This document shows positions 37,079-45,348 of a stretch of 64,000 nucleotides of DNA, piece after piece. The position numbers were made by a program, and so were the translations under genes. The notes beneath the pieces are model-generated. The model searched no databases. It saw nothing but the letters and a program-made list of their open reading frames with translations, and was not told the DNA's origin. Position 1 is the stretch's first letter. Each line of letters opens with the position of its first letter. The DNA lies in NCBI RefSeq assembly GCF_000702205.1, contig NZ_JNKW01000011.1, forward strand, positions 29,345 through 93,344. Direction: 5' to 3'. This DNA is from Lachnospira multipara LB2003. GTDB lineage: Bacteria > Bacillota > Clostridia > Lachnospirales > Lachnospiraceae.

Positions 37079-37164
37079 TTTATAAATTATATGTTACATT
37101 TTATATGTTATAAATTATATGTTATATGTTATAAGCTATAGCTTGTTAAACTGTAATTAATCAT

Positions 37165-37209
37165 AGCCCCGTCCTTTTATCTGTTAAAATATAAGGATGG
37201 GGCTTTTTA
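37165..37209 (+). terminator. Intrinsic terminator of ddh
   Basis: AGCCCCGTCCTT (37165-37176) pairs with AAGGATGGGGCT (37193-37204), followed by TTTT. The 290-base gap from ddh to the tRNA otherwise holds only AT-rich repeats. Confidence 0.88.
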
Positions 37210-37305
37210 GAATTTGCTGCCTATATAACTAAGCTAAGTTATCTTTATCAATAATTTAGATATCGTCTTTTTTCGTATTTTACGCGATTTTTTTGAAAAA
37301 TGTTG

Positions 37306-37334
37306 TTGACAAAAAGAATTCAGAAGTGTATTAT
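37306..37334 (+). promoter_or_regulatory. Promoter of tRNA-Gly
   Basis: TTGACA (37306-37311), 17-bp spacer, TATTAT (37329-37334); the tRNA starts 37 bases later. Confidence 0.8.
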
Positions 37335-37370
37335 TAAACACGTGCTGCGGCACACAACAAATTAAGATAT

Positions 37371-37442
<72 letters not shown>

Positions 37443-37451
37443 CTATTAATT

Positions 37452-37480
37452 AGAAGAAGCATTTGCTTCTTCTTTTTTTG
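37452..37480 (+). terminator. tRNA-Gly terminator
   Basis: AGAAGAAGC (37452-37460) pairs with GCTTCTTCT (37465-37473), followed by seven T. Confidence 0.9.
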
Positions 37481-37559
37481 TGCTTTGAAATAAGGTATGA
37501 ACTAGCGATTTCTAAAAGTAGTTGTAGTAAAGCAGTTTCTGCAACTATCTCGGCTCCGA

Positions 37560-37733
37560 TCTCTCGGGTTCGATCTCTCGCCTGCCGGCTCGGTCCTTTC
37601 TTCTGCCTTTCAGGCAGAGGTGTCCACTGGACACCCGAAACGTCTCACGCTCTACTAATTAGAAGCAGCAGTTGCTTCTTCTTTTTTATGCCTTGAAATA
37701 GGATATGAACTAACAATTAACTTGCGATTTCTG
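37560..37733 (+). repeat. Degraded duplicate of the tRNA-Gly 3' end with a GC-rich insert
   Basis: GGGTTCGATC at 37566-37575 matches the T arm. Then about 65 GC-rich bases follow with two small palindromes (CTGCCTTTCAGGCAG, and GGTGTCC-ACT-GGACACC near 37619-37635). From 37641 the sequence matches the true tRNA tail again (CGTCTCACGCTCTACTAATT and the terminator arm), continuing to the shared block ending GCGATTTCT. It looks like a duplicated attachment-site region broken by a palindromic insert. It cannot fold as a tRNA. Confidence 0.7.
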
Positions 37734-37760
37734 AATTTGCCCCAATCAAAATATTAATTC

Positions 37761-37789
37761 TTGACAGTTTTAAATCATCGTATTATAAT
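37761..37789 (+). promoter_or_regulatory. Promoter of the c-di-GMP riboswitch transcript
   Basis: TTGACA (37761-37766), 17-bp spacer, TATAAT (37784-37789), a consensus sigma-A promoter about 20 bases before the aptamer. Confidence 0.85.
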
Positions 37790-37807
37790 TTCCTAGTTTT
37801 GAAAATA

Positions 37808-37880
37808 ATAAAGGTAAAACACGGGAAACCATGTGACACAAAGCTATAGGGGCTTTAAGATGCCAGCCAGCTGCAACTAA
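37808..37880 (+). ncRNA. Cyclic-di-GMP-I (GEMM) riboswitch aptamer
   Basis: The conserved core is visible: a GAAA-capped helix (CACGG-GAAA-CCATGTG), GACACAAAGCTATAGGGGCT, then AAGATGCCAGCCAGCTGC. This matches the GACGCAAAGCUA...GGG...CAGCCAGnUUGCC pattern of GEMM-I riboswitches, with A for G in the ACGC stretch. It lies between a strong promoter and a terminator. A covariance-model search would settle it. Confidence 0.85.
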
Positions 37881-37897
37881 TCTATTTACTCAAAGTC

Positions 37898-37926
37898 ACG
37901 TCATATTCTTATGGCGTTATTTTTTT
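37898..37926 (+). terminator. Riboswitch expression-platform terminator
   Basis: ACGTCATA (37898-37905) pairs with TATGGCGT (37910-37917), one G-U pair, followed by TATTTTTTT. It lies directly after the aptamer, so c-di-GMP probably decides read-through into the 72-residue gene. Confidence 0.8.
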
Positions 37927-37989
37927 ACTCAAAATGGTCTATTCCCCCAAATTCAGAACTTTTATATAACAATAACTTAGGAGGAAAGA

Positions 37990-38208
37990 ATGGAAAGTTT
38001 TTTATTAAAAGTTAATCATAACGGCACAAGTAAAAAATACAAATTGCTTAATGAATACAAGGAAAATACAGGCAAAAGACTTGAAAAAGTCCTTGATATT
38101 ACAAACAAAATGAAGTCAGGCAACTTCACATCAAAAGAATACTATATGTTAGCAGAAGAGATTTTTACAAAAAACGGTTTTTTCATTATTAGCAAAAGTG
38201 AAGCATAA
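37990..38208 (+). CDS. Small unknown protein under c-di-GMP riboswitch control (72 residues)
   Basis: I do not recognise the family. Lys-rich, soluble, no signal peptide or membrane segment. It reads as a short helical protein with KYKLLNEYKENTGKRLEK and a C-terminal AEEIFTKNGFFIIS. AGGAGG precedes the ATG at good spacing. The riboswitch and terminator upstream make it a c-di-GMP-responsive gene. It may be a regulator or adaptor; that is inference. Confidence 0.75.
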   Translation: MESFLLKVNHNGTSKKYKLLNEYKENTGKRLEKVLDITNKMKSGNFTSKEYYMLAEEIFTKNGFFIISKSEA

Positions 38209-38576
38209 AAGCAAACATCTATTCAGAGCAGTCATCAATTTGACCATTTTTATAGTTTAACTGCATTTCGTAAGATCTACTCCTATGAAAAAAAACGACA
38301 AAATGGACCTAATACTCCTATTTAAACATTTAGGTCATAGTTCTTAGTAAATAAGCTTGGACTTTATTGCATAAAAACAACATTTAGGTCAAGATAGTGT
38401 TAATAAATTGAACTAATTTTCCTGTTTCGCATAAATTAATTGAAACAATTCTCCCTTTTTGCCCCAAAAAAGTTATCCCATTTGCTAGAATTGACAGGTT
38501 TGGGGCAAAAACAAATTTTTTACGCCTTTTTAAAACTTGACCTAATTATGGATTTCTTAAATATGGGGCAATTTTT
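38209..38576. other. Non-coding interval with one large inverted repeat
   Basis: I see no gene here. TTTTTGCCCCAAA (38456-38468) pairs with TTTGGGGCAAAAA (38499-38511), a perfect 13-bp inverted repeat that may terminate the riboswitch transcript. Fragments such as TTAGGTCA recur nearby. Confidence 0.6.
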
Positions 38577-38835
38577 GCCCACAACAAATTAAACTTCCTT
38601 AAGAAATTGCCCACAACAAATTAAACTTCCTTAAGAAATTGCCCACAACAAATTAAACTTCCTTAAGGACTCATCGGTTCAATTTAAACTTCCTTAAGAA
38701 ATTGTCCCGAATAATTTAAACTTTCTTAAGGAATCCACCAGTTCAAATTAAACTTCTTTACGTTTTCACGAAAATTACCCCAAATAATTCAAACTCCCTC
38801 AAAAACCCACCAGCCCAATTCAAACTTCCATTATC
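38577..38835. repeat. Array of eight roughly 32-bp direct repeats
   Basis: The motif AAACTTCCTTAAG starts at 38591, 38623, 38655 and 38686, with weaker copies at 38718, 38750, 38791 and 38822, giving steps of 32, 32, 31, 32, 32, 41 and 31. The first two units are almost identical and later ones decay toward the barstar promoter. There are no unique spacers, so it is not CRISPR. A step of 32 bases is close to three helical turns. Confidence 0.9.
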
Positions 38836-38859
38836 TCCTGGCCTAACTCAATAAATAAA

Positions 38860-38888
38860 TTGCAACAAAATTACATTTTTGGTATAAT
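38860..38888 (+). promoter_or_regulatory. Promoter of the barstar/barnase pair
   Basis: TTGCAA (38860-38865), 17-bp spacer, TATAAT (38883-38888), just after the repeat array. Confidence 0.8.
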
Positions 38889-38944
38889 CAATCAAAGGCT
38901 TAAAACTCAAGTCTTAATTTTTGATGTATGGGAGGTACACTAAA

Positions 38945-39355
38945 TTGAAGAATTACAAAGAAACGTTAACTATTGATGGCGAACACTTTAACAATTTAGA
39001 CGGCTTTTATGACGAGATTGCCAAGGTTTTTACAGACGGTAGCTATCCAATTGGGCATTCTCTAGATGCATTTATCGACCTGCTAATTGGTGGTAATGGG
39101 GTTTACAATGTGGGCGATAATGTTCTTGTAAGATGGAAGAATTCTAGCAAGAGCCGCAAAGACCTAGGTTACAATGCAACAGTCAAATATTATGAAGACA
39201 AGATAAAGCTTTGCCACTCATCTAATACTAAAAACTTCCAAAAAAAGCTTGATGATGCTAAACTAAACACCGGTGATACAATTTTTGATATTATTTGCAA
39301 GATCTTTAAGGAGCCGGATATTTATGAGCATTCTTGTAGTCTTGAATTAAAATAA
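38945..39355 (+). CDS. Barstar-family RNase inhibitor (immunity protein)
   Basis: 136 residues. Matches barstar: TIDGEHFNNLDGFYDEIAKVF and HSLDAFIDLLIGG, the helix and acidic region that cover the barnase active site. It should sit in the cytosol and neutralise the RNase encoded next. The frame is open to 38921, but GGGAGG (38930-38935) lies 9 bases before TTG 38945, which is therefore the start. It is longer than classical barstar (about 90), with an extra C-terminal part. Confidence 0.88.
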   Translation: MKNYKETLTIDGEHFNNLDGFYDEIAKVFTDGSYPIGHSLDAFIDLLIGGNGVYNVGDNVLVRWKNSSKSRKDLGYNATVKYYEDKIKLCHSSNTKNFQKKLDDAKLNTGDTIFDIICKIFKEPDIYEHSCSLELK

Positions 39356-39391
39356 TCACTAGATTAATATACGGGAGACTATGATACAACA

Positions 39392-39961
39392 ATGAAGAAG
39401 ACACTAAGCAGATTTAAATTTGCTTGGCTACTATTTTTATCATTATTTACACTTCTTGTTAGCAGTGGCTGCAATAAGAAGCTAAATAATAATGCCAAGC
39501 TAAATGAAACTAGCGTAAGCACGGTTGCTACTAAGGTTGCTAGTGATAGTGGTCAAGGAACAGACTCTAATAGTGCTAACGAAAGCTTAAATAAGCCTAA
39601 ATCAACCACATCCATAGATAAAAATGGTATATATGATAGCAAAGATGAGGTAGCACTATATATTCACACATACAATACCTTACCTTCTAACTATATAAGC
39701 AAAGCAGAAGCTAAGAAGCTTGGATGGAGCGGTGGTAGCGTAAGTGAATATGCTCCTGGTAAATGTATTGGTGGTAGCTATTTTGGAAATAACGAAGGTA
39801 AACTACCAAGCAAAGACGGAAGAAGCTATAAAGAATGTGACATTGACACATTAAATTCTAAGAATCGTGGAGCTAAGAGAATAGTTTACTCCAATGATGG
39901 CCTAATTTATTACACAAGCGACCACTACGAGAGTTTTGAATTGTTGTATGGAGAAGAATAG
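39392..39961 (+). CDS. Secreted barnase-type ribonuclease (lipoprotein-like signal)
   Basis: 189 residues. Signal region with lipobox-like LVSSGC, a Ser/Asn-rich linker (about 30-75), then a complete barnase domain: ALYIHTYNTLPSNYISK (with the active-site Lys), KKLGWSGG, PGKCIGGSYFGN, GRSYKECDID (general base Glu), KRIVYSNDG (Arg) and TSDHYESF (His). It should cleave RNA outside the cell or in a rival. Its inhibitor is the gene before it. The conserved order of inhibitor then toxin fits Gram-positive antagonism modules; the target is inference. Confidence 0.9.
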   Translation: MKKTLSRFKFAWLLFLSLFTLLVSSGCNKKLNNNAKLNETSVSTVATKVASDSGQGTDSNSANESLNKPKSTTSIDKNGIYDSKDEVALYIHTYNTLPSNYISKAEAKKLGWSGGSVSEYAPGKCIGGSYFGNNEGKLPSKDGRSYKECDIDTLNSKNRGAKRIVYSNDGLIYYTSDHYESFELLYGEE

Positions 39962-39989
39962 TATTCTTAGAGAAATACATTAGAAATTT

Positions 39990-40060
39990 GCAGAATGATA
40001 AAAATTCCAACGCAAAAATTTCAACACAAGAATTACAACACAAGAATTACAAAATAAAAA
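39990..40060. repeat. Short tandem repeats after barnase gene
   Basis: CAACACAAGAATTA occurs twice in tandem with further degenerate copies (AAAATTACAA). Low-complexity DNA with no gene. Confidence 0.6.
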
Positions 40061-40078
40061 TTACAATATAAACACTAA

Positions 40079-40119
40079 AAAAACTGGCAGTTTGGGGATT
40101 TCCCCGTCTGCCAGTTTTT
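40079..40119. terminator. Bidirectional terminator between barnase and PAP2 genes
   Basis: AAAAACTGGCAG (40079-40090) pairs with CTGCCAGTTTTT (40108-40119), enclosing a second small stem GGGGATTTCCCC. Confidence 0.88.
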
Positions 40120-40132
40120 ATATATTAACTAA

Positions 40133-40855
40133 TTAATCTGCTCGTCTATTTTGAATGAGCTCCTTTAATTTGCCTTCCATAGCTTTAGCTCTAACTCTAT
40201 TGTAGAGCTTTCTATAATCAACAGCATAAATTAAATTAGTCTGAACCCAAAATAAAAGCATTGCGCCAAGCACATCTGAAATACAGTGTTGCTTTAAGAA
40301 AAGAGTTGACAGACAAATCAAAACACAAAGAATACTAGCGCATACTTTAACTATTATGAATTTCTTCTCTCTAAACAACTTAGATTTAATAATTGCAAAA
40401 GTAACAATAAGCGAATTTAAGACATGAATACTTGGAAAAACATTAGTTGACGTATCTGATATGTATAACTTTGTAATCATTCTACCAAATACGCTATCTG
40501 ATACATGCTCAGGTCTAAGTGTTAAACCATTAGGGTAAATCATGCAAATTGTAAGGGCAATAGACATACCAAATATCAATGACATTGCAAGCTGTCTATA
40601 TTCCTTATCATCAGCTTTAAAATAAAAATAAACAACCGTTATAACTACATAAAATGCCCAAAGAATATATGGCACAATAAACCATTCAATTAGAGGAATT
40701 GCCTCATCAATTGATGTATTTAAAATGTGAACACCCGGTGTTTGCAAAGTTATCTTTTTTTCAAGGGTAAAAAACCAAGGGAAGTATATAAAGACATATA
40801 ATCCGTATAATAATCTCCAATTTTCCCTAAAAAACCTCTTTAGTTTATCCTTCAT
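40133..40855 (-). CDS. PAP2-superfamily membrane phosphatase
   Basis: 240 residues with about six membrane helices. Seen: FPSIHVLNS and KQHCISDVLGAML, the two His motifs of the PAP2 (Aur1/Ipt1-like) group, though the usual KxxxxxxRP motif is not evident. It probably dephosphorylates a lipid phosphate at the outer membrane face. It is convergent with the barnase gene. AAAGGAGATGG precedes the ATG. Confidence 0.85.
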   Translation of the reverse strand: MKDKLKRFFRENWRLLYGLYVFIYFPWFFTLEKKITLQTPGVHILNTSIDEAIPLIEWFIVPYILWAFYVVITVVYFYFKADDKEYRQLAMSLIFGMSIALTICMIYPNGLTLRPEHVSDSVFGRMITKLYISDTSTNVFPSIHVLNSLIVTFAIIKSKLFREKKFIIVKVCASILCVLICLSTLFLKQHCISDVLGAMLLFWVQTNLIYAVDYRKLYNRVRAKAMEGKLKELIQNRRAD

Positions 40856-41045
40856 GGAATTCCATCTCCTTTAATTATTCCATATTATCTACCTTAATCC
40901 TCAAGACATTATATCAAGACAAATTTTTATATGCAATAAAATTAATATTTTATTGCATAAAAATCCTAGAAAAAGGCTAAAATTTGCAATTTAAGGCCTA
41001 GTATACTATAATATTTAAGTATTTGTGACTAGATTGGAGAGGGTT

Positions 41046-41720
41046 ATGTTACAATTAAATCATATAAAAAAAATTATAAATGGTAATGAAGTATTAACAG
41101 ACGTTAGTTTTATTTTTAATAAAGGCCAGATTTATCCTATACTTGGAAGTCTTGGTTCAGGACGAACAACACTTTTTGAATGTATATGTGAAGACAAGCC
41201 TGTAGACTATGGTGAAATAATAACTCGAGCTAAGAGCACTATTTTTTATGCATCTAAGCAAAGCGTTTTACCAATGTATATTACAGGTTACGAATATATT
41301 GAATTTTTATGTTCGCTTAATAAGGGTTCCTTAAAGCCAAGTTTTTATCTTGATAAGGTAGGAATACCAGATGATATTTGGGGAAACCTAATTTGCTATT
41401 ATAGCTTTGAACACAAAAAATTACTACAATTAGCCGCATTCTTAATTCAAAAGCCTTATGTCATCTTATTTGACGAGCCTTTTGATTATTGTAGTGAAGA
41501 TTACATTGATAGGTTTCTTTCAATACTTAATGAAATGAAAGACGAACACATTATTTTAATTTCAACAGGTTTACTAAAGGTTTCTGAGAAGATATCTAAA
41601 GATACTGTTATTCTAAATAATGGTGAACTAAACCTTGTTTCTAAGGACACAATGGCTATTCCTGAGATTCGACATGCGGTACTAGACATTTTAGGGGAGG
41701 CTGAAAATGAAATTATTTAG
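41046..41720 (+). CDS. Degenerate ABC-type ATPase subunit
   Basis: 224 residues of ABC ATPase length. Walker A reads GSLGSGRTT, with Arg in place of the usual Lys. The signature motif LSGGQ is not recognisable (CYYSFEHKKLLQLAAFL occupies its place), and the H-loop His is absent (ILISTG). Walker B VILFDEP is intact. This suggests weak or no ATP hydrolysis, or a regulatory NBD. In-frame GTG at 41025 precedes GGAGAGGG (41036-41043); ATG 41046 is the likelier start. It overlaps the following membrane protein gene by 14 bases. Confidence 0.82.
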   Translation: MLQLNHIKKIINGNEVLTDVSFIFNKGQIYPILGSLGSGRTTLFECICEDKPVDYGEIITRAKSTIFYASKQSVLPMYITGYEYIEFLCSLNKGSLKPSFYLDKVGIPDDIWGNLICYYSFEHKKLLQLAAFLIQKPYVILFDEPFDYCSEDYIDRFLSILNEMKDEHIILISTGLLKVSEKISKDTVILNNGELNLVSKDTMAIPEIRHAVLDILGEAENEII

Positions 41721-42522
41721 ACGACTTTTTGCCGAAAAAATTCTTCGTTTTTACGAAGGAACTAACAATGGTATAAGAATTCTTCTTAAATTTCCGTTCC
41801 TTAGTTGGCAAATAACAGAGGAAACTTTTACTAATAAACCCAAAACAAGAACTTTTATTGGAATTATAATGCAGCTATTTACCATAATTGGTGAATTTGC
41901 AAGAAGATTTTTATATTTCCTTTTATTAATATATATTCCATTTAGACTGATTTCTCTTATAAGGCCACTTGTTGGAGCTAATCAGGAATTGGCAATTATA
42001 TTTATGTTTACAATGCTATCAATAATTTGTGGTAGCCTTGCAAACACAACACTTTTTACTATGGGAGACAGAGATTATTTAATGATTAGAATTATGCTAA
42101 TTAGTCCATATCTTAACTTCCTAGGTAAACTAATTTATAAGATAATAACAGATTTTATATTCTATTTTATCTTATTACTTTTATTTAGAGTTTCGCTTTA
42201 TAACAGCTTGATGCTCTCATTGATTGTTATTTTTACAAGACCTATTGGTGAGATGTTTGCTGTACTTGCCTTTGATAGATTAAGATCTATATACGAGAAC
42301 AGAAGCCTATTTAACGGTACTGTAATGGCAATTTGCGTTATTCTAGCTTATGGATTACCACTTATTAATAGAAAAGTATCATCAAATTGGTTATTCATCA
42401 CACATCCAGCCGTTGTAATCATATTTTTTATCGCTGGTGCTGCTGCAATGTATTTCCTATGGTGGTATAAATATTATAGAGTAATCATTAGAGAAGCAAT
42501 GCATATGAAACACGAGAACTAA
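41707..42522 (+). CDS. Multi-pass membrane protein, partner of the degenerate ABC subunit
   Basis: 271 residues with about six hydrophobic helices. No family is recognised. The start overlaps the ATPase gene, so the two are translationally coupled and may form an ABC system. The gene after it is a single-pass protein with propeller repeats. Substrate unknown. Confidence 0.75.
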   Translation: MKLFRRLFAEKILRFYEGTNNGIRILLKFPFLSWQITEETFTNKPKTRTFIGIIMQLFTIIGEFARRFLYFLLLIYIPFRLISLIRPLVGANQELAIIFMFTMLSIICGSLANTTLFTMGDRDYLMIRIMLISPYLNFLGKLIYKIITDFIFYFILLLLFRVSLYNSLMLSLIVIFTRPIGEMFAVLAFDRLRSIYENRSLFNGTVMAICVILAYGLPLINRKVSSNWLFITHPAVVIIFFIAGAAAMYFLWWYKYYRVIIREAMHMKHEN

Positions 42523-42545
42523 AAAGATAATAGAGAGGTGACAGT

Positions 42546-43997
42546 ATGGATAATAACAAGGCGCTTTTTAAGAAAATAATATGGAGACTCCTTGTTGTAA
42601 TTCTGTTAGTAACTGTTGCCTCTATTTTTATTTTTGAAATATATCGCAGCCATGTTCAAAAAAGCATGGTATTTTCTTCAAGATACACTTTTTCTATCGA
42701 TATTGACTCTGATGGAAATGTAATAAGTGATAACAATAATCATGAAAACAAAAACAACACTAGCAACACTGCTATTGATAATGCCTATGATTTTAGCAAA
42801 ATGTCTAGTGCAAGTGTTGGTAATATATGGATTAAGAGTTTTTTAAAGCAATTTACAGGAATCTATGTACCACGACACAAAAAGCTAACAAATATTACAA
42901 TTAATGAGAGCCAAACCCTTGATGAGAATAATAGAACTTGTCTAATTTCCTTTAATGCTAATACCGTATCAGCAAGTTCTGAGTATTTTTCCACATGGAA
43001 CGGTGTTTTATTAAATGGCAAATTAAATTGTGAATGGGTTGTTACTTTTTCATTAATTGATCATTATAACAACACAGCAACTATCTATGTTACAGCCATT
43101 CAAACCCCTGAAGACTATGGTATTTCAAAATATGATGACTCAAGTCAACATCTAGCAACATCAACAACAGTAACTACTACAAACTCCGATGACTTAAGTA
43201 AATATAGCATTACCAATGACATTCTATATGTTACTTACAACGGAGGAACAAGCTCAATTGTTGTACCTGTTGATATTGATAATTTGTTATATGATAACTC
43301 AGCTAGCGAAAAAACCTTACTTAAGACAAGCTATATGATAAGTTCTTATAAAACCGCATTCGTCTATGGTGGCAAACAAAGCAATAATAAAGACATTCCT
43401 TTATCAGTCATTTACTCAGATGATAAAGGGGTTAGCTGGACAACCTATGAATTAAACAAAGACATTAAGGATGCTAGTTTTGTCTATGTTTACTTTACAG
43501 ATGCTAGTAATGGCTTTATTGTTGTGGGATACAACACAAGTGCAGATAAGCAGACACAAACTTCCCTCATCTATAAGACAAGTGATGGTGGAAGTTCTTG
43601 GCAAGAAATGGGACAAACTCCGCTTAACCATCCAATTAAGGGAGTACTAGTAACAGATAACTCAACAATTTTTATCTGCTATTATTACAACGAGAATTAC
43701 GTGTCAAACCTTTATGTTTCATATGATGGCGGAACAAGCTTTAATAATATAATTCTTGATGACCAGGAATTAGACAGCTCTGCAGCTAACTCAGGAGATA
43801 GCACTCTTCACTGGTCAGATGTTTATAAAGATGCCCTTGTGCCAATAATAGATGACCAGAATATCATAACAGTTTACTTATCCCAGGGTGAAGATGCTAA
43901 ATATAACAACGGTAAAACAGCCGCAAAATACACATCAAGCGACAATGGAAAAAACTGGGAATATATCGGACAGCTTGAAATCAATATTGTGGAATAA
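42546..43997 (+). CDS. Membrane-anchored protein with BNR/propeller repeats
   Basis: 483 residues. One N-terminal helix (about 15-35), an unclassified domain (about 80-230), then BNR-type repeats with the Asp-box pattern SxDxGxxW: YSDDKGVSWTTY, YKTSDGGSSWQEM, VSYDGGTSFNNI and TSSDNGKNWEYI. These fit a beta-propeller, as in sialidases or assembly factors; no catalytic Asp/Glu set is evident. Likely outside the cell, acting with the upstream membrane protein. AGAGAGGTG precedes the ATG. Confidence 0.75.
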   Translation: MDNNKALFKKIIWRLLVVILLVTVASIFIFEIYRSHVQKSMVFSSRYTFSIDIDSDGNVISDNNNHENKNNTSNTAIDNAYDFSKMSSASVGNIWIKSFLKQFTGIYVPRHKKLTNITINESQTLDENNRTCLISFNANTVSASSEYFSTWNGVLLNGKLNCEWVVTFSLIDHYNNTATIYVTAIQTPEDYGISKYDDSSQHLATSTTVTTTNSDDLSKYSITNDILYVTYNGGTSSIVVPVDIDNLLYDNSASEKTLLKTSYMISSYKTAFVYGGKQSNNKDIPLSVIYSDDKGVSWTTYELNKDIKDASFVYVYFTDASNGFIVVGYNTSADKQTQTSLIYKTSDGGSSWQEMGQTPLNHPIKGVLVTDNSTIFICYYYNENYVSNLYVSYDGGTSFNNIILDDQELDSSAANSGDSTLHWSDVYKDALVPIIDDQNIITVYLSQGEDAKYNNGKTAAKYTSSDNGKNWEYIGQLEINIVE

Positions 43998-44041
43998 ACA
44001 TATGTTAAAATAAAAATTGTAAAATTTGGACAAACTTTCAC

Positions 44042-44070
44042 TTGAAAATTCAAGCAACCTATGCTAATAT
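44042..44070 (+). promoter_or_regulatory. Promoter of carAB
   Basis: TTGAAA (44042-44047), 17-bp spacer, TAATAT (44065-44070) with the TGn extension at 44062-44064. Confidence 0.7.
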
Positions 44071-44078
44071 CTTTAAAG

Positions 44079-44213
44079 TTTGATAAGAAAAAAGACATTT
44101 TTGTGTCTTTTTTTTTGCCAAAAACTAAGGAAAAACTTTAGTTTTTATTCTTATCAAACACATGGTTGTGGTTTTTGGCTTGCTTACAACCATATATCAA
44201 CTTAAAAGTTGAT
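44079..44213 (+). promoter_or_regulatory. Structured leader of carAB
   Basis: An outer stem TTTGATAAGAA (44079-44089) with TTCTTATCAAA (44148-44158) encloses two hairpins. One is AAAAAAGACA/TGTCTTTTTT followed by more T, a terminator-like shape (about 44088-44115). Then come TGGTTGT...ACAACCA (44163-44192) and ATCAACTT-AA-AAGTTGAT (44196-44213). PyrR-type attenuation is possible, but no PyrR-binding consensus is seen. Confidence 0.55.
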
Positions 44214-44274
44214 AAAAGCTCATTTTTTTATAAGATGAGATACAATATAGAGTGAAAGGAATTTGGTGGCATTG

Positions 44275-45348
44275 ATGAAAGCATTTTTAATTCTTGAAGA
44301 TGGAACAGTGTTTACTGGAACCAGTATTGGTTCTACTAAGGAAGTAATTAGCGAAATTGTTTTTAATACTTCTATGACAGGATATCTCGAGGTGCTAACT
44401 GATCCGTCTTATGCGGGACAGGCGGTTACAATGACTTATCCGCTTATTGGTAATTATGGAGTATGTTATGAAGATATGGAGTCGTTAAGAGCTTGGCCTG
44501 ATGGCTTCATTGTTAGAGAATTGTCTAGGATGCCAAGTAATTTCAGAGAAGAAGATCCGATTCAGAAGTTCCTTCTGGATAATGATATCCCCGGTATTTG
44601 TGGAATTGATACAAGAGCCCTTACTAAGATTTTAAGAGAACAGGGTACAATGAATGGTATGATTACTACTAATGAGAATTACAATCTTGAAGAAGTAATA
44701 GCTAAATTAAAAGAATATACAGTTAAAGGCGTTGTTAAAAAAGTAACATGTCAAAAAGAATACGTGTTAGAAGGTAAAGGTCCTAATGTTGCCTTACTTG
44801 ACTTCGGTGCTAAGAAAAACATTGCTCGTTCTCTTAATAAGAGAGGTTGTCGAGTTACTGTTTATCCAGCATACACTAAAGCCGAGGAAATTCTGGCAAC
44901 TAATCCAGACGGTATTATGTTATCTAACGGTCCTGGAGATCCAAAAGAATGTGTTGAAATTATTGAAGAAATTAAAAAATTATATGCAAGTAATGTTCCT
45001 ATTTTTGCAATCTGCTTAGGACATCAGCTTATGGCACTTGCAACAGGTGCAGATACTTACAGACTTAAGTACGGTCATAGAGGCGCAAATCACCCAGTTA
45101 AGGATTTAGTAACTGGTAAGGTTTACATTTCATCTCAGAATCACGGTTATGCAGTTGATGATAAGACACTTGATGAAAAAATTGCAAAACCAGCATTTAT
45201 TAACGTAAATGATAAGACAAACGAAGGTTTAGCTTATGTAGGAAAGAACATCTTTACAGTTCAGTTCCATCCAGAAGCTTGCGCTGGTCCACAGGATACA
45301 GCATACCTATTCGATAGATTTATGGACATGATGAAGGAGGGAAAGTAA
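44275..45348 (+). CDS. carA: Carbamoyl-phosphate synthase small subunit
   Basis: 357 residues. Glutamine amidotransferase class I domain with the nucleophile region FAICLGHQLMALA and His-Glu in VQFHPEACAG; N-terminal ILEDGTVFTGTS. It releases ammonia from glutamine and passes it to CarB for pyrimidine and arginine synthesis. Starts at TTG 44263 and GTG 44266 are also possible, but ATG 44275 fits the family N-terminus and follows GGTGG. It is directly followed by carB. Confidence 0.95.
   Translation: MKAFLILEDGTVFTGTSIGSTKEVISEIVFNTSMTGYLEVLTDPSYAGQAVTMTYPLIGNYGVCYEDMESLRAWPDGFIVRELSRMPSNFREEDPIQKFLLDNDIPGICGIDTRALTKILREQGTMNGMITTNENYNLEEVIAKLKEYTVKGVVKKVTCQKEYVLEGKGPNVALLDFGAKKNIARSLNKRGCRVTVYPAYTKAEEILATNPDGIMLSNGPGDPKECVEIIEEIKKLYASNVPIFAICLGHQLMALATGADTYRLKYGHRGANHPVKDLVTGKVYISSQNHGYAVDDKTLDEKIAKPAFINVNDKTNEGLAYVGKNIFTVQFHPEACAGPQDTAYLFDRFMDMMKEGK

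Noticed and set aside
37463..37696. 77-codon frame over the tRNA duplicate
   Set aside because: It lies in terminator and palindrome sequence, has no ribosome site and an implausible composition.
38577..38835. CRISPR array
   Set aside because: The repeats are contiguous with no unique spacers and no cas genes nearby.
44079..44213. T-box or PyrR leader before carA
   Set aside because: Neither the T-box core nor the PyrR-binding consensus is visible; kept as an unclassified leader.
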